DNA of 64,000 nucleotides from Hyphomonadaceae bacterium UBA1933 (GTDB lineage: Bacteria; Pseudomonadota; Alphaproteobacteria; Caulobacterales; Aquidulcibacteraceae), in NCBI GenBank assembly GCA_002337085.1, contig DDFH01000006.1:525098-589097 (forward strand), read 5' to 3'. This document shows, piece after piece, positions 26,433 through 33,794 of this stretch (its first letter is position 1; each line of letters opens with the position of its first letter). The notes beneath the pieces were generated by a model, which made no database searches, was not told the DNA's origin, and worked only from the letters and a program-made list of their open reading frames with translations. The translations under genes were made by a program, and so were the position numbers.

Positions 26433-26875
26433 TCATCCATTTTGTACATAACTGTAAGTTTGGCGGTTGATGGCATTGGCGTGCAATTATCTGTTGCTGG
26501 GTAATAAAGCATTTTCTTTGCAACCGTTATTGCCGCATTCTCAAAAATGCCAGATGGGTATGCTTCAATTACATCCGCCGAAGTTACATAGCCTTTTTCA
26601 TTTATCGATAGTGACAAAACAACCTTGCCCTCAATTTCTTTGCTTTCAGCAATTTTGGGGTATGCCCGTTCAATATTGAAAGGGCGCATTACTTTTGCTT
26701 TCGTTGTAACGCCTTCGCATTGCATGGTTGACGCTTTTGATAGCTTTGCAAAACGTTTAATTTCCCAGCTTAGATCGTCAATTTGGTAATGAAATACCGA
26801 TACAGCAATTGTTGCTAGGGTTGTGCCGATGATTGCAACATACTTGTTTTGGACTATATGCCTATAATTATTCAT
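26429..26875 (-). CDS. TonB C-terminal domain membrane protein
   Basis: A 148-residue protein with one N-terminal transmembrane segment near residues 12-28 and a C-terminal TonB-type domain: AYPKIAESKEIEGKVVLSLS near residue 71 is followed by VTSADVIEAYPSGIFENAA and a final basic strand. It lacks the proline-rich periplasm-spanning region of true TonB, so it cannot easily reach outer-membrane receptors. No exbBD genes are near. A role in envelope function is an inference only. Confidence 0.72.
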   Translation of the reverse strand: MNNYRHIVQNKYVAIIGTTLATIAVSVFHYQIDDLSWEIKRFAKLSKASTMQCEGVTTKAKVMRPFNIERAYPKIAESKEIEGKVVLSLSINEKGYVTSADVIEAYPSGIFENAAITVAKKMLYYPATDNCTPMPSTAKLTVMYKMDD

Positions 26876-26989
26876 AACTGCCCCCTGAATAACCCAATGA
26901 GCAAAATAATATATAAGGTTGCAATAAGGTCAATGAAAAATTGATTGCAAAAGTATAATAATTCTATGCATGTTTATTTTATTAGCACA

Positions 26990-27020
26990 AAAAAGCCCCC
27001 GATTTAAACGGGGGCTTTTT
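26990..27020. terminator. Bidirectional intrinsic terminator downstream of clpP
   Basis: AAAAAGCCCCCG and CGGGGGCTTTTT form a perfect 12-bp stem with a short AT-rich loop. It lies 19 bases past the clpP stop and has T runs in both directions. Confidence 0.85.
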
Positions 27021-27039
27021 AAATTCACTATCAATTGGA

Positions 27040-27627
27040 TTATTTGATTTCGTCTTTTGACGAAACAATTTTGCCGACGAAATTATAATCAATTGCTTCT
27101 GACGCGCTCATCCAATAGTCGCGGTCAGTATCGGCAACAATTCTTTCATAGGTTTGACCCGTCGCCGCCGCAAAAATACGGTTTAGGCGTTCACGCATAC
27201 GAATAATTTCACGTGCCTGAATTTCAACATCAGATGCCATACCGCCAACGCCGCCGCGTGGTTCATGAAGAAGGAAGCGGGTATTAGGTGTGCAGAAGCG
27301 GCGCTCAACTGGTGCTGCGGCAAAAATTAAAGCGCCCGCAGATGCCGCCCAACCGGTTGCAAGGATATTAACCGGCGCTGATACGAATTTAATCATATCA
27401 TGAATCATATCACCGCTTTCAACATGGCCGCCAGGTGATGATAAAATAAGCAAAATCGGGTCATTTGAAATTGCAGATAATGCAATCAAACGCTCGGTAA
27501 CGCGACGTGCTTGGGTATCATCAATTGCGCCTGTTAAAAGAATTGTGCGGGAATCGAGCAATGCCTTTTCGAGCAAGGCAAGTGATGATTCCGGTGCTTT
27601 GGGGGTTTCTTCTTCATCAAGACGCAT
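27040..27627 (-). CDS. clpP: ClpP family ATP-dependent protease proteolytic subunit
   Basis: A 195-residue serine peptidase of the ClpP fold. The catalytic triad is visible as Ser96 in GWAASAGAL, His121 in FLLHEPRGG and Asp170 in DTDRDYWMSA. SSPGGHVESGDMIHDMI near residue 63 lines the chamber. The FLLHEPRGG and IQAREIIRMRERLN forms place it with a second alphaproteobacterial ClpP-like type rather than the main ClpP encoded beside clpX. No clpX or tig gene is adjacent. It probably pairs with a Clp ATPase encoded elsewhere. Confidence 0.87.
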   Translation of the reverse strand: MRLDEEETPKAPESSLALLEKALLDSRTILLTGAIDDTQARRVTERLIALSAISNDPILLILSSPGGHVESGDMIHDMIKFVSAPVNILATGWAASAGALIFAAAPVERRFCTPNTRFLLHEPRGGVGGMASDVEIQAREIIRMRERLNRIFAAATGQTYERIVADTDRDYWMSASEAIDYNFVGKIVSSKDEIK

Positions 27628-27900
27628 AAAAATTCTCCGAAAAACTCAAATATCTCTTTATTTAAGCCTTAAAGCTGTTGTTACAAGGTGTTCATACACA
27701 CCAATTCTTAACAAATGCAAATTTCACCTGTAAATTATGTGGATAAAGTTTAGCCAAAAGGTGCGCAAAAATATTTATAAAATTTAAAACAGCGTTTAAA
27801 AGGCCGAAAATATATTATAAAGCGTGTTGAAAAGGTCCGCAAATCTAATAGATTGCAATAAAGACTTGATGAAACTTATTTTCCCGCTTAGTGAGGTGGC

Positions 27901-28869
27901 ATGGTAAATACTGCAAATTTTCTGGATTTTGAAAAGCCGCTTGTTGAGCTTGAAAAGAAAATCGATGAATTGACGGCTGCTGCTGCTGCCGGAACTGGCA
28001 CGAATGTGCGTGATGAAATCTCTAAACTGCGGGCGAAATCTAATAAAGCGCTCGCGGATTTGTATGCCAATCTTGATCCATGGAAAAAGACCAAGGTTGC
28101 CCGTCATCCCGAGAGACCGCATTATGTTGATTATGTGCGCGCATTGGTAAAAGATTTTGTGCCGCTTGCAGGCGATAGGAATTTTGCCGATGACGAGGCG
28201 ATAGTGGGTGGTCTTGGGCGCTTTAAAGGGCGCAATTGCGTGATTATCGGCCATGAAAAAGGCAAAACCACTGATGAGCGCCTAAAACATAATTTTGGTA
28301 TGGCGCGCCCCGAAGGTTACCGCAAGGCAATTCGTCTTATGGATATGGCGGAAAAATTTGGGCTTCCGGTGATTTCATTGGTTGATACGGCTGGCGCATA
28401 TCCTGGTCTTGATGCCGAAGAACGCGGACAGGCCGAGGCGATTGCACGTTCTACTGAGCGCTGTCTAACCCTTGGTGTGCCAATGGTTGCGGTGATAACT
28501 GGTGAAGGTGGCTCTGGCGGTGCGGTGGCGATTGCTTCTGCAAACTCGGTACTTATGCTTGAAAATTCAATATATTCGGTGATTTCACCCGAAGGTGCGG
28601 CATCAATCCTTTATCGCAGCAATGATAAGGCAAAAGATGCGGCCATTGGCATGAAAATCACTGCCCAAGACCTTAAGGGCCTTGGCGTTATTGATGAAAT
28701 CATCCCCGAACCATTGGGTGGCGCGCATCGTCATACTGATGCGGTTATTAAATCGGTTGGTGAAGCGGTTGAAAAGGCGTTGAAATCTTTTGACGGCATG
28801 GATGCGGCGGCAATCAAGGCACATCGTCGTGAACGCTTCCTAAAAATTGGACGTAGTTTGCAGGCGTAA
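27901..28869 (+). CDS. accA: Acetyl-CoA carboxylase carboxyltransferase subunit alpha
   Basis: A 322-residue subunit of the carboxyltransferase that makes malonyl-CoA for fatty-acid synthesis. It has the N-terminal helical hairpin FLDFEKPLVELEKKIDEL, ARHPERPHYVDYV near residue 66, TDERLKHNFGMARPEGYRKA near residue 122 and ITGEGGSGGAVAIASAN near residue 199, all typical of AccA. GAGGTGGC precedes the ATG. The downstream family B repeat probably ends transcription. Confidence 0.97.
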   Translation: MVNTANFLDFEKPLVELEKKIDELTAAAAAGTGTNVRDEISKLRAKSNKALADLYANLDPWKKTKVARHPERPHYVDYVRALVKDFVPLAGDRNFADDEAIVGGLGRFKGRNCVIIGHEKGKTTDERLKHNFGMARPEGYRKAIRLMDMAEKFGLPVISLVDTAGAYPGLDAEERGQAEAIARSTERCLTLGVPMVAVITGEGGSGGAVAIASANSVLMLENSIYSVISPEGAASILYRSNDKAKDAAIGMKITAQDLKGLGVIDEIIPEPLGGAHRHTDAVIKSVGEAVEKALKSFDGMDAAAIKAHRRERFLKIGRSLQA

Positions 28870-28879
28870 CAATTTAAAT

Positions 28880-28960
28880 TGTCACCCCGCATTTATTGCG
28901 GGGTCTTTTTTAATATTAGCATTTGAAACAGAAAGATGCCGCAACAAGTGCGGCATGACA
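28880..28960. repeat. Family B two-hairpin intergenic repeat, copy 2
   Basis: It starts with TGTCACCCCGC, has the CCCCGC-ATTTATT-GCGGGG hairpin followed by TCTTTTTTT, and ends with GATGCCGCAACAAGTGCGGC. The first hairpin with its T run sits 13 bases after accA and would work as its terminator. Confidence 0.85.
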
Positions 28961-28972
28961 TCCTTAATTAAT

Positions 28973-30730
28973 CTATCCCAATAAACTTGCCTTTGCATAT
29001 TTCATTGGCGGGCTGCCAAATGCCAAAATACCATCATGATATTTTTTAAGGTTAAAATTTCCACCCATTTTCTTTTCATAGGTGGCGCGGGCATCCAAAT
29101 GCTCCATAAAGCCAACAAAATAGGTTGATAATTGTGTATATGATAATTGCGCACGCCGCCATTTGCCGCGTGCCTCACTTTCTTCTTGGAAGGCGGTTTC
29201 GGTTAGAAGCTTCATCATTTCATCTTCTGTCATGCCTTCGCAATGGATTTTTTGATCAATAAGCGCATTGGTTATGGTGCGAAGTTGCACTTTTAACTGC
29301 ACTAATTTGTAAAGTGGGTCATCGGCCTTAAAGCCCTGTTCAACCATCATATTTTCGGCATAAACCGCCCAACCTTCAACAAAGCTACCACTTGAAAGAA
29401 TGGCGCGCAAAATTGATGGATAGGTATTGGCATGGAAAATTTGCACATAATGCCCCGGCATTGCCTCATGTACCGCAATATCCTGAATCCCACGTAGGCT
29501 ATATTCTTTTAGGAAGGAATCGGCTTGTTCTTTTGTCCAATCATCGGGAATTGGTGAAACCGCATAGAAGGTTGGCAAGTTTTTATCCAAAGGCCCTGGG
29601 CTATCACAATATGCAACCGCATAGCCACGTTGGAATTCCGGCATTAAAATAACTTTTACCGGGCCATCAGGTAGTGTGATAAGGTCTTTTTCAATCACGA
29701 ATTTACGCGCAACTTCGGTCATGGCGGTTGCGGTTTCGACCAATGCGTTGCGCTCCGGTCGCGCCTCTGCCGCCTTGTCGATTGCGTTTTGAATTACTTT
29801 TTGAATTGTGGCTTCGTCAGGGGTCGCAGGGATTGCGTCAGTGTAATAATTTTTGGCAATTTCAAACATCTGACCGCGCACAAATTTAATGCGTTCAAGG
29901 GCTTTTTGCTTGATGTCTTCGCGGGTTAGGTCTGATTGCAATACAAATTGAAGCTGTTTGTCAAAAACCTCTGCGCCAACCCTAAAATCGCCTTTGGCGG
30001 CGGGAACAAGGGTTTCATCAATCCATTTTTGATTTTCATTCACAACTTCCGAAAATTTTTCAATTACTGCATCGACTAATGGACGCATAATGCCGTCATC
30101 AAATACACCAAGATTCGGTTTGATCATCTCATCAACAATTGAATGTAGCCCCTTATTTTGTGCTGAATATGTCAGAGCATAAGGTTTTGGAACATTCTGG
30201 GGAATGATGTTTTCGCGCATTTGCATGATTACTTTCTCGGCTTTTTGAAGCCGTGAAACTGCTGAGAACATTCGATTTTTCATCGGCGCGAATTCCCGCG
30301 CCATAACATTATAAACACCGCCTCCAATAATATTCTGGTAATAAAGCGGGTTCCACTCCCATGTTTTCAAAACCTCTGTTTCCCATATTTGAGATTTGAG
30401 TGAATTTTTCAAAAGCTCAAAATCAATCGCGGTTTGTGGCGAAAGAGTAGATTTATTAATTTTATCAAGCTTGCTTAAAAACTTTTTGGACGCCTGCAGT
30501 CCTTTTTCAATTCCAGCTTTGCTTAAATCATCAACAATACCGTCAAAGCGGTGGTCGCCAATTTGGGTCGCCGAAACCGGCGATGACGAAAGCATATTCT
30601 CAAGCCAATCCTTGGCGATTTTTTCGAATTTGGCATCCTCCGGCGTAGCCGCAATTGCATCCGTTGCAATCAATGGCAATGTTAGAAGTGAACCTAAACC
30701 AAAATTTAAAGCGCGCCGTGAAATCATCAT
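28973..30730 (-). CDS. DUF885 family exported protein (putative metallopeptidase)
   Basis: A 585-residue protein of the DUF885 family. It starts with a Tat-like signal: SRRALNFGLGSLLTLPLIAT, ending near an AIA site at residue 28. The HEAMPGHYVQ motif near residue 416 has the HExxPGH arrangement of zinc peptidases. Related proteins act as oligopeptidases or carboxypeptidases in the periplasm (family knowledge), but the substrate is unknown. An AGAGG lies eight bases before the first ATG. It is divergent from trpS with a 110-bp gap. Confidence 0.85.
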   Translation of the reverse strand: MMISRRALNFGLGSLLTLPLIATDAIAATPEDAKFEKIAKDWLENMLSSSPVSATQIGDHRFDGIVDDLSKAGIEKGLQASKKFLSKLDKINKSTLSPQTAIDFELLKNSLKSQIWETEVLKTWEWNPLYYQNIIGGGVYNVMAREFAPMKNRMFSAVSRLQKAEKVIMQMRENIIPQNVPKPYALTYSAQNKGLHSIVDEMIKPNLGVFDDGIMRPLVDAVIEKFSEVVNENQKWIDETLVPAAKGDFRVGAEVFDKQLQFVLQSDLTREDIKQKALERIKFVRGQMFEIAKNYYTDAIPATPDEATIQKVIQNAIDKAAEARPERNALVETATAMTEVARKFVIEKDLITLPDGPVKVILMPEFQRGYAVAYCDSPGPLDKNLPTFYAVSPIPDDWTKEQADSFLKEYSLRGIQDIAVHEAMPGHYVQIFHANTYPSILRAILSSGSFVEGWAVYAENMMVEQGFKADDPLYKLVQLKVQLRTITNALIDQKIHCEGMTEDEMMKLLTETAFQEESEARGKWRRAQLSYTQLSTYFVGFMEHLDARATYEKKMGGNFNLKKYHDGILAFGSPPMKYAKASLLG

Positions 30731-30840
30731 TTTAAAACCTCTTTTTGCTCAATCTATCGCAAAGCAGAAATCTGGCAATTGTTATTTGCGTTTATTAAAA
30801 AAAACTTCTAAACAGACCCCGCAATTTAAAGAGAAATCAC

Positions 30841-31869
30841 ATGTCTGAAGAACAAGAAAAACCAAAACGCCCACAACGTATTTTTTCCGGCGTGCAACCA
30901 ACCGCAAATATTCACCTTGGTAATTATCTGGGTGCTATTAAGCGTTTTGTACCTTTGCAATACGAAATGGAATCAATTTTTTGTGTGGTTGATATGCACG
31001 CGATTACAGTACCACAAGATCCAAAAAAACTTGTGTTACAAACCCGTGAAGTGGCTGCCGCCTATCTTGCGGCGGGCATTGACCCTGAAAAAAGCATTGT
31101 TTTTGTGCAGTCAAATGTTTCCGCCCATGCCGAACTTGCATGGATTTTAAATTGCGTGGCACGTATGGGTTGGATGGAACGTATGACCCAATTTAAAGAC
31201 AAGGCCGGCGAAAATTCAGAGCGTGTGTCATTGGGGTTATTTGCCTATCCTGCATTAATGGCGGCGGATATTTTGGCATATCACGCAACCCATGTTCCAG
31301 TTGGCGAAGATCAAAAACAGCATTTGGAATTGGCGCGCGATGTTGCGGCAAAATTCAATAATGACTTCAAGGCCAAGGGCTTTTTCCCGCTTCCTGAACC
31401 ATTGATTGGTAAAGAGGCGGCACGGGTTATGAATCTGCAAGATGGTTCAAAGAAAATGTCAAAATCGGATCCTGCGGAATTGTCGCGCATCGCGCTTACT
31501 GATGATGCCGATACAATTGCCAAAAAATTCAAAAAGGCACGTACCGATCAATTCCCAATGCCTGAAACTATGGACGAATTAAAAACTCGCCCCGAGGTTG
31601 ATAATTTGGTGGGCATTTATGCCGCCCTTGCCGAAACCACAAAAGAAGCAGTTGTCGCGGAGTTTGCGGGTGCTGGCTTTGGCTTGTTTAAACCAAAACT
31701 TGCCGATTTGGCGGTGGAAAAACTTGCCCCAGTAAGCACGAAAATGCGTGATTTTATGGAAAATCACGACCATATCGACAAAATCCTTAGAGAGGGTGCG
31801 GAGCGGGCAAATGCAATTGCAGCCCCAATTTTGAAAAAAACCAAAGAATTAGTTGGTTTCTTTAGCTAA
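30841..31869 (+). CDS. trpS: Tryptophan--tRNA ligase
   Basis: A 342-residue class I aminoacyl-tRNA synthetase. The HIGH-like motif is in GVQPTANIHLGNYLGA at residues 18-33, and the KMSKS loop reads KKMSKSDP near residue 203. FVQSNVSAHAELAWIL near residue 86 and MAADILAYHATHVPVGEDQ near residue 140 are specific to TrpS. It charges tRNA-Trp in the cytoplasm. No leader RNA regulation is visible upstream. Confidence 0.96.
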   Translation: MSEEQEKPKRPQRIFSGVQPTANIHLGNYLGAIKRFVPLQYEMESIFCVVDMHAITVPQDPKKLVLQTREVAAAYLAAGIDPEKSIVFVQSNVSAHAELAWILNCVARMGWMERMTQFKDKAGENSERVSLGLFAYPALMAADILAYHATHVPVGEDQKQHLELARDVAAKFNNDFKAKGFFPLPEPLIGKEAARVMNLQDGSKKMSKSDPAELSRIALTDDADTIAKKFKKARTDQFPMPETMDELKTRPEVDNLVGIYAALAETTKEAVVAEFAGAGFGLFKPKLADLAVEKLAPVSTKMRDFMENHDHIDKILREGAERANAIAAPILKKTKELVGFFS

Positions 31870-31938
31870 TTTTTATTTTTTCATCACAATCTTGCCCTAA
31901 ATTTCCGATATTTTTAGTCAACAATAAAGGAGACTAAA

Positions 31939-32688
31939 ATGTCACAAGATTTTGAAGGCAAAGTAGCAATTGTAACCGGCGGCGGTTCGGGCATTGGTGC
32001 GGCGATTGTTCGCGAATTATTTTCGCGCGGCGCAAAAATTGTTATTGGTGATTATAAGATTGAGGGGGCAAACCATATTGCCGCCGAACTGGGTGACAAA
32101 GTAAAAGTTTTCAAGGTTGATGTTTCCGATGCAGCACAGGTTAAGGCGCTGGTTGACTTTACTGTAAAAGAATTTGGTCACCTTAATTTGGCGGTTAATA
32201 ATGCCGGTATTGGTGGCGAAGCAAATCCGATTGCTGATCTAAGTGTTGAGGGATGGTTACAAGTAATAAACACTAATCTTAACGGTGTCTTTTACGGAAC
32301 AAAATACGAAATTGCCGAAATGTTAAAACATGGCGGCGGTGCCATTGTTAATATGGCATCGATTTTAGGTTCGGTTGGCTTTGCCAATTCTGCCGCCTAT
32401 GTCGCGGCAAAACATGGTGTTGTTGGCCTTACCAAAAATGCTGCACTTGAATATTCGCATAAAGGTGTGCGCGTGAATGCGGTTGGCCCAGGCTTTATTA
32501 AAACCCCACTTTTGGACAGTATTGGCAATGATACGGTTTTGAATGCCGCGCTTGTGCCGCTTCATCCAATTGGTCGATTGGGAACACCTGAAGAGGTTTC
32601 TGCACTTGTCTGCTTCTTACTTTCAGATGCCGCAAGTTTTATCACAGGTTCTTATCACCTTGTGGACGGGGCATATACGGCAAAATAG
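31939..32688 (+). CDS. Short-chain dehydrogenase/reductase
   Basis: A 249-residue classical SDR. The cofactor loop is VTGGGSGIGAAIV near residue 12, with GDYKIEG after strand two. The NNAG motif is AVNNAGIGGEAN near residue 87, the catalytic Ser is in MASILGS near residue 139 and the YxxxK reads YVAAKHG near residue 154. VNAVGPGFIKTPL near residue 181 completes the fold. The substrate is unknown. A strong AAGGAG site precedes the start, and a perfect terminator follows. Confidence 0.9.
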   Translation: MSQDFEGKVAIVTGGGSGIGAAIVRELFSRGAKIVIGDYKIEGANHIAAELGDKVKVFKVDVSDAAQVKALVDFTVKEFGHLNLAVNNAGIGGEANPIADLSVEGWLQVINTNLNGVFYGTKYEIAEMLKHGGGAIVNMASILGSVGFANSAAYVAAKHGVVGLTKNAALEYSHKGVRVNAVGPGFIKTPLLDSIGNDTVLNAALVPLHPIGRLGTPEEVSALVCFLLSDAASFITGSYHLVDGAYTAK

Positions 32689-32697
32689 CCGTATAGG

Positions 32698-32736
32698 AAT
32701 CCCCACCATTGCATGATTGTGATGGTGGGGATTTTT
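32698..32736 (+). terminator. Intrinsic terminator after the SDR gene
   Basis: AATCCCCACCAT and ATGGTGGGGATT form a perfect 12-bp stem with a 12-base loop, followed by TTT. It sits ten bases after the stop codon. Confidence 0.9.
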
Positions 32737-32803
32737 CATTCGATTTTAACTTTGGCGCTATTGCCCATTATTGCGGTAATAGTAATTTTTAAAGGACAGA
32801 ATA

Positions 32804-33556
32804 ATGAGCATGGCAATGAGAGGCAATATGAAACTATTTTCAGCAAGTATTATGGCAATTTCGACGGTCTTTATGCTGCCGACATTTGCAAGCGCGCAAC
32901 AAGCGAATGCACCCAAGGCAATGAACGCGCCAATAACTAACTTTACATTGGCGCCTTTGCCATATGCCTATGACGCGCTTGAGCCGGCGATTGATACGCA
33001 AACTATGATAATTCACCATGATAAGCATCATCAAGCATATGTTGATAATCTTAATAAGGCTATTGCTGCAAACCCCGCATTTTCGGGGCAAAGTCTTGAG
33101 CAATTAATTGCCAAAGCCGGAACGTTGCCGCCCGCAGTACATAATAACGCGGGTGGTCATTGGAATCACACTTTCTTTTGGAATAGCATGGCGCCAATTG
33201 CAAAATCTGGTACGCCTTCACCCGCATTGAATGCCGCCATTATTAGCAGTTTTGGATCAATGGATAATTTTAAAGCCGAATTTAAAAAGGCTGGGCTTGG
33301 GCGTTTTGGTTCGGGTTGGGTTTGGTTAATCGTTGGTGCGGATGGCAAACTTGCGATTACATCAACCCCCAATCAAGATAACCCATTGATGGATATTGCC
33401 GAAGTAAAGGGCGCACCTTTGTTGGGCAATGATATGTGGGAACATGCCTATTATTTGAAATATCAAAACAAACGTGGCGATTACATCGATGCCTGGTGGC
33501 AAGTGGTTAATTGGAATGAAGTTTCAAAACGTTATGCAAGCGCGATAAAAAAATAG
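32804..33556 (+). CDS. Exported Fe/Mn superoxide dismutase
   Basis: A 250-residue superoxide dismutase of the Fe/Mn family. An N-terminal signal peptide spans about residues 1-30 (LFSASIMAISTVFMLPTFASA), so the enzyme should be periplasmic. Metal ligands are the His of MIIHHDKHHQAY, the His of GGHWNHTFFWNSM and the Asp and His of DMWEHAYYLKY. The GGHWNH form leans towards manganese or cambialistic members. An internal ATG at 32828 with AGAGG is an alternative start. The enzyme would detoxify superoxide outside the cytoplasm. Confidence 0.93.
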   Translation: MSMAMRGNMKLFSASIMAISTVFMLPTFASAQQANAPKAMNAPITNFTLAPLPYAYDALEPAIDTQTMIIHHDKHHQAYVDNLNKAIAANPAFSGQSLEQLIAKAGTLPPAVHNNAGGHWNHTFFWNSMAPIAKSGTPSPALNAAIISSFGSMDNFKAEFKKAGLGRFGSGWVWLIVGADGKLAITSTPNQDNPLMDIAEVKGAPLLGNDMWEHAYYLKYQNKRGDYIDAWWQVVNWNEVSKRYASAIKK

Positions 33557-33610
33557 CCCCTCTTTCACTTTGGGATACCTCCCCCGTTTTACAGGGGGGG
33601 GAAGGGGGCT
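33556..33610. repeat. Family A structured repeat, distal secA copy
   Basis: The skeleton GCCCCT ... TACCTCCCCCG ... CAGGGGGGGG ... matches family A with mismatches. It follows the truncated secA tail copy on the minus strand and also directly follows the superoxide dismutase stop on the plus strand. Confidence 0.75.
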
Positions 33611-33618
33611 GCTTTGAT

Positions 33619-33667
33619 GTTTAAGCTATTTTCCGTGGCAATGTTTGAATTTTTTGCCGCTTACGCT
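33619..33667 (-). pseudogene. Truncated second copy of the secA 3' end
   Basis: On the minus strand this reads SGKKFKHCHGK and then a stop at 33626-33628. It is nearly the same DNA as the end of secA at about 33795-33845, with a few substitutions and one deleted base. It has no start or upstream coding context and is preceded by the 48-bp element. I read it as a non-coding remnant of a tandem duplication. Confidence 0.78.
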
Positions 33668-33669
33668 AC

Positions 33670-33717
33670 CGATGAGGTAGGAAAAATTGAAAACTTTTCC
33701 GTAAACCGAATAGCAAG
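33670..33717 (-). repeat. 48-bp element, third copy, between the secA tail copies
   Basis: On the minus strand it begins CTTGCTATTCGGTTTACGG and ends TTTCCTACCTCATCG. It aligns without gaps to 22671-22718 and 22779-22826, with only a few differences. It has the same near-palindromic GGAAAA/TTTTCC core and ends exactly where the secA tail copy begins. Confidence 0.88.
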
Positions 33718-33740
33718 AAAAAAAATCCTTGCGGGCAAAA

Positions 33741-33787
33741 GCCCCCTCCGTCACTACGTGACACCTCCCCCGTTTCACAGGGGAGGA
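33741..33787. repeat. Family A structured repeat, proximal secA copy
   Basis: GCCCCCTCCG, then the TCAC-TAC-GTGA stem-loop, CACCTCCCCCG, TTTCA and CAGGGGAGGA. It is the same skeleton as the DUF559-flanking copies, directly after the secA stop. Confidence 0.85.
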
Positions 33788-33794
33788 GGAGGGT

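Noticed and set aside
27628..27900. Possible small RNA between clpP and accA
   Set aside because: The region is AT-rich with no stable hairpin or promoter-terminator pair that I could identify.
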